Source of the DNA: Kitasatospora sp. A2-31 | Lineage (GTDB): Bacteria; Actinomycetota; Actinomycetes; Streptomycetales; Streptomycetaceae | Direction: 5' to 3' | Assembly (NCBI RefSeq): GCF_022288725.1 | Contig: NZ_JAKNTA010000001.1 | Span: 372,899 to 436,898 of the forward strand | Length of the DNA stretch: 64,000 nucleotides | Shown: piece by piece, positions 16,601-23,664 of the stretch | Position numbering within the stretch: position 1 is the stretch's first letter | How the letters are laid out: every line of letters starts with the position of its first letter | Program-made: the position numbers and the translations under genes | The notes under the pieces: model-generated | What the model saw: only the letters and a program-made list of their open reading frames with translations | Database searches by the model: none | What the model was told of the DNA's origin: nothing

Positions 16601-17035
16601 GTCGGCGTCCGGCCGAACGGCGCCGGGCCCGAACGCACGCGGTCCGAAACCGCCCGACCCGCCCGACCCGCCCGAACTGACCGCCCCGCCGGCGAGGGTG
16701 TCGCGGCCGGGCGCCGGGGAGAGTCCGGGGCCGGGGCCGGACTCGAAGAGCTGGCGGGCGGCGGCGTAGGGGGTGTCGGACTCGTCCGCGGAACAGCGGG
16801 CCCAGAGGACGGTGGTGCCCCCGGCGGCGGCGCGGCGGGCGGCCTCGGCGAGCAGGGCGCTGCGGCCGGTGCCGGCCGCGCCGGTGAGCAGCAGGGCGCC
16901 GCCGGCACCGGCCCGGGCGCGGTCGGTGAGTTCGGTGATCCGCTCCAGGTGGGGGGTGCGGGCGGCGAGCGGTGGCGCCGGTGGGAACGGGGTGACCCGG
17001 TCCGGTCGCGGTCCGCGGGTACTGACGGTGCTCAT
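13691..17035 (-). CDS. LAL-family LuxR transcriptional regulator with N-terminal ATPase
   Basis: This 1114-residue protein has the LAL architecture: an AAA/STAND-type ATPase near the N-terminus, a long helical TPR-like middle and a C-terminal LuxR helix-turn-helix (LTDSELRICRLAVAGHSNAE, then LALRTVETHLTNSFRKLGV). The phosphate loop GAAGTGRSALL (residues ~52-62) has Arg where Walker A usually has Lys. Walker B is VLLAVDDVHLAD. Such proteins usually activate nearby genes in response to a ligand. The ATG at 17035 follows a purine-rich GGGAGGGAAGCAGG. The middle holds low-complexity inserts: repeated Asp-Arg-Ala-type units (around DNA 14580-14690), a repeated Pro-Thr-Gly/Leu-Ala-Gly segment (16163-16216) and Gly-Ser-Gly-Gly runs near 16660. 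It is divergent from a second LuxR gene across tandem 14-bp repeats. Confidence 0.87.
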   Translation of the reverse strand: MSTVSTRGPRPDRVTPFPPAPPLAARTPHLERITELTDRARAGAGGALLLTGAAGTGRSALLAEAARRAAAGGTTVLWARCSADESDTPYAAARQLFESGPGPGLSPAPGRDTLAGGAVSSGGSGGSGGFGPRAFGPGAVRPDADGAAAEDALWSLLRIHAAHHPVLLAVDDVHLADRPSRDWLRGLARRIDRLPVLLLATERRQATLGTPPERFTRGLPPGLVDSLRLDPLDARTAALLAALRLGPRTPAAVAADCVRATGGNPLLLTALLTDLAGPTGPTDLAGPTGPTGLTADPCGPGPGPGAPPDATAPGALPDSCPRPADGAFPEAVEEWLRGGGDRALAAARALARMQEHPAARTAPLPGADPCAPAAMLAELAGTDPDRTAAWLAELTAQGLLDDPGPGQWPRFAHPLLADAVLAGHEPGHRARVHRAAAEYLHRSGAPDERIAGHLLLTPAPGPRWAADTLRAAARRAARGDRPADAVALLRRVLDEPLGDRRRGLVLTELGSLEAALGPDERVAGVRHLAEAVDLQRSDEGVFRTANTLGAVLAARGDAPAALELMEELAERFGDRDDLVHAVQAAAALIAAHDGHSWLQVVEGVRRLAARGAQRLAPPAYALLTEFDSTSGLLSAAEVAGRVRELLAAPVDPVCRPYVLVSAATLAQWADRLGEADRLVDRGLAAYRGPSLDPGYQCLLSVRAETRVMRGEYQALLEDFALTGPAPAARRSAGTGGAAGTGAGPGAGPGEVPPGEPAGRRERGEPPLSWWCGGDPAEDGTGSGTGRDGRVDGADRADRADRADRVDRADRANRAGRVNRADSPEAARARYAGLLGQQNAHLVAQAVIALTETGRYWQAHGLARAVAADHSQDSWEWNEYLYARGLLRLATGEPAAALIDLLECGRRQTERQVLSPIVTPWRSTAADCHTLLGEPGPAVALAEEELALARTWGTPRTVARALRALAAATGGRHGLDLAAESVGLLRGAEVEVELVPALITYGRLLAEGGRRGAARRALREAASRAERLGAVRLRGVAVDSLRASGARLGRGEHAGAEALTDSELRICRLAVAGHSNAEIAAMLHLALRTVETHLTNSFRKLGVRRRVELAGVLEG
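14580..14690 (-). repeat. Degenerate tandem repeat coding Asp-Arg-Ala/Val units in the LAL gene
   Basis: The plus strand repeats units like CGGTCGGCGCGGTCCGCC many times. The coding strand gives alternating DRADRADRV / NRAGRVNRAD residues. The repeat is in frame and probably an unstructured, charged linker. Such tracts expand and shrink by slippage. Confidence 0.7.
16163..16216 (-). repeat. 27-bp perfect tandem duplication in the LAL gene
   Basis: Two identical 27-base units (16163-16189 and 16190-16216) are joined head to tail. Being a multiple of three, the duplication keeps the frame and adds nine residues of a Gly/Pro/Thr-rich linker. Its perfection suggests a recent event. Confidence 0.75.
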
Positions 17036-17744
17036 CCTGCTTCCCTCCCCGGGATTCCCGCCGGTGGCCGGTCGGGATCTCTTCGCCGTCATGGGGAGTC
17101 GACCTGACGGCCGGTCGACCGGGTCCGGCGCCGACGGCCCGCCGTCGCACTGCCCCGCCGTCGCCCCACCTCGCGGTCGCCCCATCCGCCCCACCGCGAG
17201 GCCGTGGTGCTCTCCACCGCCACGACCAGCCGGAGCGACCGCCCTGAACGACCAGCCCTGAGCGACCCGCCCTGAACGACCGGCCCTGAACGACCCGCCC
17301 TGAGCGACCGGAACGACCGGGTCCGTTCGGGCAGGTCGGCCCGGTCCGGCGACCGCCGTCCAGCCCTCCCGGCGGGGCACGTCCGGCACGACCGGGCGGT
17401 CCGGCGAACCCGTACCGGGCGGCACCGGGCCGGCCGGCTGCCCGCTCGTGCACGCACCGCTCCGGCCCCGCCCCCGGACGAGAACCCTACCCCCGTCCGC
17501 GCGGCGGCCGGGAGCGGCACTGCTGCGCTGCGGCGATGCCACGCGGGCGGCGCGATCTCGTGGTGGACCACGATGGCCGCGGCCCGTCCCGGAGGGAAGC
17601 ATGGAGGTCCTCGGGGGCACCGTCGCTCCCGGGCCGCACGACCGCGCGGCCCCCGCCCCGCCCGTTCACCGGGCGGCGCCCCCCTCGGCGCAGCGGGCCG
17701 GCCGTCCGGCGAGCGGGCCCGCGATTCTCCTGGAGGGGGCCAGA
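17036..17744. other. Long divergent region between two LuxR-type regulator genes
   Basis: About 700 bases separate the LAL start from the preferred start of the next regulator. It contains the 14-bp tandem repeats (17233-17301). Beyond that it holds sequence with irregular codon use, including the very rare AGA just before 17745. Both strands have open frames, but their codon pattern is unlike that of real genes. A longer N-terminus for the right-hand gene (from ATG 17601, preceded by GGAGGGA) cannot be excluded. Confidence 0.5.
17233..17310. repeat. Tandem 14-bp repeats GARCGACCNGCCCT between divergent regulators
   Basis: Five head-to-tail units begin at 17233 (13 bases), 17246, 17260, 17274 and 17288; a partial, diverged sixth follows from 17302. 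They alternate GAGCGACC and GAACGACC. Regular direct repeats between a regulator and its divergent neighbour are typical of regulator-binding arrays. A simple slippage product is the other possibility. They lie about 200 bases upstream of the LAL start. Confidence 0.65.
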
Positions 17745-18509
17745 TTGACTGTCCTGCACAGCGAGCACGACCGCCGCGGCGCGGCCCGGCGTGTCCCCGG
17801 GGCGGCGGCGCTGCCGCGGACCTCGGCGGCCCCGCGGCCGCTGCCCGCCCACCATGTCGGCCGGCCGGGCGCCGCCCCGGCCGCCGTCGGCCGGACCACG
17901 GTGGTGGTGCGGGCAGCGGACCCGATCTCCCGGGCCGGCGCCGAGGCGCAGCTGCGCCGCGACCCGGGCCTGGAGCTGGTGGAGGAGGCGGCGGCCGGTC
18001 CGGGCGCGGTCTCCGTGCTGCTCGCCGAGCAGGCGGACGCGGCCGTGGTGGCGACGCTCCGCAAGCTGGTGCGCGGCGCCGAGCAGCGGGTGGTGCTGGT
18101 GGTCGAGCGGATGCGCGAGAGCGAGCTGCTGGAGGCGGTGGAGTGCGGGGTGGCCGCGATCCTCTGGCGCCGCGAGGCGACCGCCGAACGGCTGGGCCGG
18201 GCGGTGCAGGCGGCGGCACGCGGGGACGGCGACCTGCCGGCCGATCTGCTGGGCCGGCTGATCACCCAGGTGGGCCGGTTGCAGCGGAGCGTCCAGGGGA
18301 TGCCGGGCGGTGCCCCGGCCGGGCTGTCCGAGCGCGAGGCCGATGTGCTGCGGCTGGTGGCCGAGGGCTGGGACACCGGGGAGATCGCGGCCCGGCTGTC
18401 CTACTCCGAGCGCACCGTCAAGAACGTGCTGCACGGCCTGACGACCCGGCTGCAGCTGCGCAACCGGGCGCACGCCGTGGCCCACGCCGTCCGTGAGGGA
18501 TACATCTAG
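17745..18509 (+). CDS. LuxR-family regulator with a degenerate receiver-like domain
   Basis: The preferred product has 254 residues. The C-terminal helix-turn-helix is clear (LSEREADVLRLVAEGWDTGE, then SYSERTVKNVLHGLTTRLQL). The N-terminal half resembles a response-regulator receiver (VVVRAADPISRAGAEAQL) but lacks the phospho-acceptor Asp (VLLAEQADAAVV) and the conserved Lys, so control by a classical kinase is unlikely. The TTG at 17745 is chosen because GGAGGGGG lies 5 bases upstream and the codons before it are poor, including AGA. An ATG at 17601 with its own GGAGGGA would add 48 residues. It is divergent from the LAL gene, and the two may act together on the 14-bp repeats. Confidence 0.75.
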   Translation: MTVLHSEHDRRGAARRVPGAAALPRTSAAPRPLPAHHVGRPGAAPAAVGRTTVVVRAADPISRAGAEAQLRRDPGLELVEEAAAGPGAVSVLLAEQADAAVVATLRKLVRGAEQRVVLVVERMRESELLEAVECGVAAILWRREATAERLGRAVQAAARGDGDLPADLLGRLITQVGRLQRSVQGMPGGAPAGLSEREADVLRLVAEGWDTGEIAARLSYSERTVKNVLHGLTTRLQLRNRAHAVAHAVREGYI

Positions 18510-18543
18510 GCCGCGGCCGGCACCCGCCCGGGTGCCCCAGCAC

Positions 18544-18581
18544 GCCCGCCCGTCCGCCACCCCGAGCGCGGACGGGCGGGC
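18544..18581 (+). terminator. Terminator after the LuxR gene
   Basis: A 14-bp perfect stem (GCCCGCCCGTCCGC at 18544-18557 with its complement at 18568-18581) with a 10-base loop, 35 bases after the stop codon. Confidence 0.85.
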
Positions 18582-18728
18582 GCCGTGCACTCCGGGGCGG
18601 CCTCACCGGGCCCTCCACGTCTTGACGAGAGCTCAGCACTCCCCCGTCCGCGTCACGAAGGAGTCGCCAAGATCTCACCCCTTGGAAAGGTCCGGGGGCT
18701 ATCAATCCGCCTGGTCGCACGGCACACT

Positions 18729-18753
18729 TCTACGCGCGTACCTCTACGCGCGT
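18729..18753. promoter_or_regulatory. Direct repeat of the palindromic element TCTACGCGCGT
   Basis: TCTACGCGCGT occurs at 18729-18739 and 18743-18753, a 14-base period. The first copy extends to TACGCGCGTA (18731-18740), which is a perfect palindrome. The pair lies 54-78 bases upstream of the nucleotidase start, where an operator or activator site would sit. The cognate protein is unknown to me. Confidence 0.5.
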
Positions 18754-18806
18754 CACCACACCGTCGTTGACGGTCCGTCGCAGCCGCCCACCCGGGAGAG
18801 TCGTCC

Positions 18807-20636
18807 ATGTCCCTGAACCGCCGTGACTTCGTCACCCGGTCCGCCGCCACCGCCGCCGGTGCCGCCCTCGTCGGGGGCGCCGGCCTCGCCGCCGCGTCCC
18901 CCGCCGCAGCGGCCGGCCCGGACGACGCCGTGGCCAAGGGCAAGCCGAGCAAGAAGCAGGCCTTCACCGTGATGGGCACCACCGACCTGCACGGCCGGGT
19001 GCTCAACTGGGACTACTTCACCGACGCGGTCTACGCCGACAAGGCGCACAACGAGGTCGGCCTCGCCAAGATCTCCACGCTGGCCAAGCAGGTCCGCGAG
19101 GAGAAGGGCTGGGACCGCTGCCTGCTGATCGACGCCGGCGACACCATCCAGGGCACCCAGCTGACGTACTACTACGCCCGGGTGGAGCCGATCGCCACCG
19201 AGGCCGACACGGCGCCCGAGCACCCGATGGCGCTCGCCATGAACACCATGGAGTACACCGCCGCCGCGCTCGGCAACCACGAGTTCAACTACGGCATCGA
19301 CACCCTGCGCGCCTATGAGGAGCAGCTGGACTTCCCGCTGCTCGGCGCCAACGCGCTGAACGCCCGCAACGACAAGCCGGCGTTCCCTCCCTACGTCATC
19401 CGCAAGCTGAAGCTCGGCTCCGGTCCGGCCCTCAAGGTCGGCATCCTCGGCCTGACCAACCCGGGCATCGCGATCTGGGACAAGGCCAACGTGGCCGGCA
19501 AGATGACCTTCCCCGGCATCGTCGAGACGGCGAAGGTCTGGGTGCCGAAGGTCCGGGCGGCCGGTGCCGACGTCGTCGTGGTCGCCTGCCACTCCGGCAT
19601 GGACGAGGCCACCTCCTACGGCGACCAGCTGCCCTGGGCGGAGAACGCCTCGGTCGCCCTGGCCGAGCAGGTGCCCGGGATCGACGCCGTCCTGGTGGGC
19701 CACGCGCACAAGGAGATCCCGCAGCGGCTGGTGGTCAACAAGGAGACCGGCAGGACGGTCGTGCTCTCCGAGCCGCTCTGCTGGGGCCAGCGGCTGACCT
19801 GCTTCGACTTCGAGGTGGAGTTCGACCGCGGTGCCTGGCGGGTCGTCTCGCTCTCCTCGCGGGTGCTGAACTCCAACACCGTCCCGGAGGACCCGGAGAT
19901 CGTCAACCTGATGTCCGACCAGCACAAGAAGGTGGTCGCGTACGTCAACCAGGTCATCGGCACCGCCAAGATCGAGCTGTCGATCGCCGAGGCGCCGTAC
20001 AAGGACACCCCGATCATCGACCTGATCGGCCGGGTCCAGGCCGACGTGGTGAAGGAGGCGCTGGCGGGCGGCCAGTACGCCGGGCTGCCGGTCATCGCCC
20101 AGGCCGCGCCGTTCAACCGCACCGCGCGGATCCCGGCCGGCCAGGTCAAGCTGCGGGACGCGGCGGGCCTGTACATCTACGAGAACACCCTGGAGGCCCG
20201 CATCCTCACGGGCGCCCAGCTGAAGGACTACCTGGAGTTCTCCGCCAGGTACTTCAACCAGCTCGCCCCGGGCGCGCCGGTGGACAAGGCCACGCTGACC
20301 AACGCCCAGAACACGCCGGACTACAACTACGACTCGCTGTACGGCCTGAGCTACGACATCGACATCGCCCAGCCGGTCGGCTCGCGCATCGTCGACCTCG
20401 CCTTCGAGGGCAAGCCGCTCGACCCGTCGGCCCGGTTCGTCCTGGCCGTCAACAACTACCGCGCCAACGGCGGCGGCAACTTCCCGCACGTCGCGGCCGC
20501 CCAGAAGGTGTGGGCCAACTCGGACGAGATCCGCAACGCGATGATCGCGTGGGTGAAGGCCAAGGGCGTCATCGACCCGGCCGACTTCGCAGCCCAGTCC
20601 TGGCGCCTGGTCCGGGCCGGCCAGCCGGTCTTCTGA
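18807..20636 (+). CDS. Tat-exported 5'-nucleotidase / 2',3'-cyclic phosphodiesterase family enzyme
   Basis: This 609-residue enzyme is predicted to be secreted through the Tat pathway: NRRDFVTRSAATAAGAALVG is a twin-arginine signal, with cleavage probably after the Ala-rich stretch near residue 36. The calcineurin-like metallophosphatase domain follows, with metal ligands in TTDLHGR, IDAGDTIQGT, GNHEFNYG, CHSGMD and GHAHKEI. The C-terminal 5'-nucleotidase domain (about 330-590) contains the substrate-binding NNYRANGGGNFPH. It would strip phosphate from nucleotides outside the cell. The start follows GGGAGAG. Two TCTACGCGCGT elements lie upstream. There is no PHO box here, unlike the cassette at 10128. 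It is monocistronic, with its own terminator. Confidence 0.92.
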   Translation: MSLNRRDFVTRSAATAAGAALVGGAGLAAASPAAAAGPDDAVAKGKPSKKQAFTVMGTTDLHGRVLNWDYFTDAVYADKAHNEVGLAKISTLAKQVREEKGWDRCLLIDAGDTIQGTQLTYYYARVEPIATEADTAPEHPMALAMNTMEYTAAALGNHEFNYGIDTLRAYEEQLDFPLLGANALNARNDKPAFPPYVIRKLKLGSGPALKVGILGLTNPGIAIWDKANVAGKMTFPGIVETAKVWVPKVRAAGADVVVVACHSGMDEATSYGDQLPWAENASVALAEQVPGIDAVLVGHAHKEIPQRLVVNKETGRTVVLSEPLCWGQRLTCFDFEVEFDRGAWRVVSLSSRVLNSNTVPEDPEIVNLMSDQHKKVVAYVNQVIGTAKIELSIAEAPYKDTPIIDLIGRVQADVVKEALAGGQYAGLPVIAQAAPFNRTARIPAGQVKLRDAAGLYIYENTLEARILTGAQLKDYLEFSARYFNQLAPGAPVDKATLTNAQNTPDYNYDSLYGLSYDIDIAQPVGSRIVDLAFEGKPLDPSARFVLAVNNYRANGGGNFPHVAAAQKVWANSDEIRNAMIAWVKAKGVIDPADFAAQSWRLVRAGQPVF

Positions 20637-20659
20637 TCCGGCCGGACCGCCTGCCGTCC

Positions 20660-20695
20660 ACGCCCCGCCACCCACTTCCCCGGGTGGCGGGGCGT
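20660..20695. terminator. Terminator of the nucleotidase gene
   Basis: A 14-bp perfect stem (ACGCCCCGCCACCC at 20660-20673 with its complement at 20682-20695) and an 8-base loop, 24 bases after the stop codon. Confidence 0.88.
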
Positions 20696-20726
20696 CCGCC
20701 GTCCGGGAACCGAGCGGGAACCGGGA

Positions 20727-20742
20727 ACGACGGAGCCCCGCC
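20727..20742. terminator. Left arm of a terminator split by the IS30 element
   Basis: ACGACGGAGCCCCGCC is the exact complement of the 16 bases at 22065-22080, on the other side of the insertion sequence. Without the insertion the arms would be 49 bases apart and form a terminator for the minus-strand aldehyde dehydrogenase gene and for read-through from the left. Confidence 0.7.
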
Positions 20743-20767
20743 TCCCCCTTCCCTTGGGTTCTAACGG

Positions 20768-22040
20768 TCGTCGCAACACCTCAGCTCAAGGTGTGCGATG
20801 GACTTCGAGATTCGCGGGGAGCGGAAGCCGCAGGGGCCCAGGAAGCTCCGTGCCGAGCGGGCGGAATACTTCCGGCTTGTGCGACAGGGCTACAGCAACA
20901 AGGAGGCGTCCCGGCTGGTGGGCGTCCACGAGCGGACTGGACGCGAGTGGCGCAACGGCCGGACGGACCCGAACAGGTTCCGGGCGCCCGCTCGACCCGG
21001 GGGGGCGCCCGCCTGCGCATCCGGACCGTCGCGGTACCTGCGCGAGGACGAGCGCATCCACATCGCCGACCGGCTCCGGGAGAAGGCCACCGTCCGCGCG
21101 ATAGCGGCCGAGCTCGGCCGCAGCCCGTCCACGATCAGCCGGGAGATCCGACGCAACTGCCATCCCGACAGTGGCAGTTACCGACCCCATGCCGCGCAGG
21201 CCCGTGCCGACGAGCGGCGCCCTCGCCCCAAGTCGGGGAAGATCGCCCTCAACCCCGAGCTGCGGGCCGCGATCCAGGCCGGCCTGGACGAGCAGTGGAG
21301 CCCGGAACAGATCTGCCACGCTCTGCGCAGAACCTTCCCCGACCGGCCGGAGATGCACGTGGCCCACGAAACGATCTACCAGGCGCTCTACGTCCAGGGC
21401 CGCGGTGAGCTGCGGCGCGAGCTGGCCGGCGCCCTGCGCCCCGGCCGGGCCCGCCGCAAGCCTCAGCGCCAGACCAACTGCCGCCAGCCCCGTTTCACCG
21501 ACCCGATGGTCATGATCAGCGAACGCCCAGCCGAGGCGGAGGACCGGGCGGTGCCCGGGCACTGGGAAGGGGATCTGATCATCGGCAAGGACGGCGCCTC
21601 CGCGATCGGCACCCTGGTCGAGCGCCACACCCGCTACGTGATGCTCCTGCACCTGCCGAACGGCCGCACCGCCGAGCACGTGCGCGACGCCCTCACGGAG
21701 ACCGTCCAGACTCTGCCCGCACACCTGATGCGCTCGCTGACCTGGGACCAGGGCAGCGAGATGGCCGCCCACAAGAGCTTCACCGTCGCCACCGGCGTTC
21801 CGGTTTACTTCTGCGACCCGGCCAGTCCCTGGCAGCGCGGCTCGAACGAGAACACGAACGGCCTGCTGCGGCAGTACTTTCCCAAGGGCACCGACCTGTC
21901 CGTCCACGGCCCGGAACACCTCGCGGCGGTGGCCGTCCAGCTCAACGGCCGCCCACGCAAAACGCTCGGCTGGGAAACCCCAGCCGAGCGCCTGCATAAA
22001 CTCGTCGCGGCCTGATCAAACCGACCACGTGTTGCAACGA
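20768..22040 (+). mobile_element. IS30-family insertion sequence, apparently intact
   Basis: About 1.27 kb carry a single complete transposase gene. The terminal inverted repeats are TCGTCGCAACAC (20768-20779) and, on the other strand, TCGTTGCAACAC (22029-22040), 11 of 12 matching. The true ends may extend 1-2 bases further. No clear target duplication is visible. The element lies almost exactly in the middle (24 and 25 bases from the arms) of a former terminator loop, in line with the known preference of IS30-type enzymes for symmetric target sites. Confidence 0.85.
20798..22015 (+). CDS. IS30-family transposase
   Basis: This 405-residue DDE transposase is full length. The N-terminal part has two DNA-binding regions, including the helix-turn-helix AIAAELGRSPSTISREIRRN. 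The catalytic core carries GHWEGDLIIG (first Asp), LTWDQGSEM (second Asp) and WQRGSNENTNGLLRQYFPKG (Glu in the SNENTNG motif), the order and spacing of IS30. No frameshift or stop interrupts it, so the element could still be active. The start is ATG 20798; no strong ribosome-binding site precedes it, as is usual for poorly expressed transposases. Confidence 0.95.
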   Translation: MDFEIRGERKPQGPRKLRAERAEYFRLVRQGYSNKEASRLVGVHERTGREWRNGRTDPNRFRAPARPGGAPACASGPSRYLREDERIHIADRLREKATVRAIAAELGRSPSTISREIRRNCHPDSGSYRPHAAQARADERRPRPKSGKIALNPELRAAIQAGLDEQWSPEQICHALRRTFPDRPEMHVAHETIYQALYVQGRGELRRELAGALRPGRARRKPQRQTNCRQPRFTDPMVMISERPAEAEDRAVPGHWEGDLIIGKDGASAIGTLVERHTRYVMLLHLPNGRTAEHVRDALTETVQTLPAHLMRSLTWDQGSEMAAHKSFTVATGVPVYFCDPASPWQRGSNENTNGLLRQYFPKGTDLSVHGPEHLAAVAVQLNGRPRKTLGWETPAERLHKLVAA

Positions 22041-22064
22041 TCCCTGGAAACCGCCTCCGGAGGT

Positions 22065-22080
22065 GGCGGGGCTCCGTCGT
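22065..22080. terminator. Right arm of the terminator split by the IS30 element
   Basis: GGCGGGGCTCCGTCGT pairs perfectly with 20727-20742. A smaller local hairpin (CCGCC-TCCGGA-GGTGGCGG around 22051-22068) remains and may still give some termination for the aldehyde dehydrogenase gene. Confidence 0.7.
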
Positions 22081-22127
22081 CACGAAGCGGCCCACGGCGG
22101 CCACCGCCCCGGCGGCCACGGCACCGG

Positions 22128-23585
22128 TCAGAACGGGAAGCGGCTGCGCCCGTGCTGGATGGAGATCCACTTCACGGTGGTGAAGGCGTCCACGGTGGAC
22201 TCGCCGTTCAGGCGGCCCACACCGGAGTTCTTCTCGCCGCCGAACGGGACCACCGGCTCGTCGGCGACGGTGCCGTCGTTGACGTGGATCATGCCGGTCT
22301 CGATCCGCTGCGCCACCCGCACCCCGCGCTCGACGTCGGCGGTGTGGACGGCGCCGCTGAGGCCGAACGGGGTGTCGTTGGCCAACCGGACGGCCTCGTC
22401 CTCACCGTCGAAGGGCACCACCAGCACAACCGGGCCGAAGAGTTCGCGTTGCAGGATGGGCGCGTCGGCGGGCAGGTCACCGAGGACCACCGGGTCCATC
22501 AGGCAGCCGTTGGTCTCGCCGCGCAGCAGCACGGTGGCGCCGGCCGCCACCGCCTGGTCGACCTGGGCGGTGATGGCGTCGGCCTGCACGGGGTTGATCA
22601 ACGGGCCGATCTGGGTGGCCGGGTCCCGGGGGTCGCCGACCGTCAGCGAGGCGACCTTGGCCACGAACTTCTCGGTGAACTCGGCCTGGACGCTGCGGTC
22701 CACCAGCACGCGGTTGGCCGCCATGCAGACCTGGCCCTGGTGGACGAAGCGGCTGAACACCGCCGCGTCCACGGCGTAGTCGAGGTCGGCGTCGTCCAGC
22801 ACGATCAGCGCGCTGTTGCCGCCGAGTTCGAGCACCGTCCGCTTGAAGTGCGAGGCCGCGACGGTGGCGACGTGCCGGCCGACCTTGTCGGATCCGGTGA
22901 AGGCGATCACCTTGGGCACCGGGTGCTCGATGAACGCGTCGCCGATCTCGGCGATGTCGGTGACCACGACGTTGAGCAGGCCGGACGGCAGGCCCGCCTC
23001 CTCGAAGATCCTGGCGAGCAGGGTGCCGCCGACCACCGGGGTCTCCTGGTGCGGCTTGAGCACCACGCCGTTGCCGAGCGCGAGCGCCGGGGCGACCACC
23101 TTCATCGACAGGAACAGCGGGAAGTTGAACGGGCTGACCACGCCGACCACCCCGACCGGGAGGCGGTAGAGGCGGTTCTCCTTGCCCTCCACCGGCGAGG
23201 GCAGCAGCCGGCCCTCGGCACGCAGCGAGAGCTGCATCGACTCGCGGAGCATGTCCTTGGTGAGGGCGAGCTCGAACCCGGCCTTGAGCGCGGTGCCGCC
23301 CAGTTCGGCCGTGATCGCCTCGGTGATCTCCTGCTCGCGCTCCTCGACGATCCGCAGCGCGCGCTCGAAGACCAGCCGGCGGGTGTACGGGTTGGTGGCG
23401 GCCCACTCCTTCTGCGCCCGCTCGGCGGCCCGGTAGGCCTGGTCCACCTCCTCGACGGTGGCGACGGTCATGGTGGCGAGCTTGTCACCGGTGAAGGGGT
23501 CGACGTCGACGATGTCCCAGGAGCCGCTGCCGTCGCGCCACTGGCCGTCGATGTACTGCAGCGCCAACTCGGAGAAGTACGACAT
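22128..23585 (-). CDS. NAD(P)-dependent aldehyde dehydrogenase
   Basis: This 485-residue member of the ALDH superfamily oxidises aldehydes to acids. The catalytic features are complete: VVSPFNFPLFLSMK (Asn and cofactor region), TGSDKVGRHV, the general base Glu in LELGGNSALIVLDDADLD, the nucleophile Cys in HQGQVCMAANRVLVD, and FGPVVLVVPFD. It resembles the benzaldehyde/vanillin-type branch, but the substrate is not certain. The ATG at 23585 follows GAGAGGGAT; a start 21 codons upstream is less likely. An 18-bp palindrome lies 43 bases upstream of the start. The neighbouring XRE regulator gene is on the same strand upstream, with 79 bases between. Confidence 0.92.
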   Translation of the reverse strand: MSYFSELALQYIDGQWRDGSGSWDIVDVDPFTGDKLATMTVATVEEVDQAYRAAERAQKEWAATNPYTRRLVFERALRIVEEREQEITEAITAELGGTALKAGFELALTKDMLRESMQLSLRAEGRLLPSPVEGKENRLYRLPVGVVGVVSPFNFPLFLSMKVVAPALALGNGVVLKPHQETPVVGGTLLARIFEEAGLPSGLLNVVVTDIAEIGDAFIEHPVPKVIAFTGSDKVGRHVATVAASHFKRTVLELGGNSALIVLDDADLDYAVDAAVFSRFVHQGQVCMAANRVLVDRSVQAEFTEKFVAKVASLTVGDPRDPATQIGPLINPVQADAITAQVDQAVAAGATVLLRGETNGCLMDPVVLGDLPADAPILQRELFGPVVLVVPFDGEDEAVRLANDTPFGLSGAVHTADVERGVRVAQRIETGMIHVNDGTVADEPVVPFGGEKNSGVGRLNGESTVDAFTTVKWISIQHGRSRFPF

Positions 23586-23627
23586 CTGATCCCTCTCGTG
23601 CCGATTCGGGAAGGCGTCAAGGCCCTC

Positions 23628-23645
23628 TCGATCAGATCTGATCGA
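23628..23645. promoter_or_regulatory. 18-bp perfect palindrome upstream of the aldehyde dehydrogenase gene
   Basis: TCGATCAGATCTGATCGA is perfectly self-complementary and lies in the 79-base gap before the aldehyde dehydrogenase gene, 43 bases from its start codon. It is a candidate operator for that gene. The regulator is unknown. Confidence 0.55.
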
Positions 23646-23664
23646 CACTCATCGTACGTACGGA

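Noticed and set aside
18510..18806. PHO box before the nucleotidase gene
   Set aside because: No GTTCACC repeats with 11-base period are present, despite the phosphate-related product. Only the TCTACGCGCGT pair is seen.
20798..22015. IS30 element as a decayed remnant
   Set aside because: The transposase frame is complete with all three catalytic residues, and both end repeats are present, so it looks intact.
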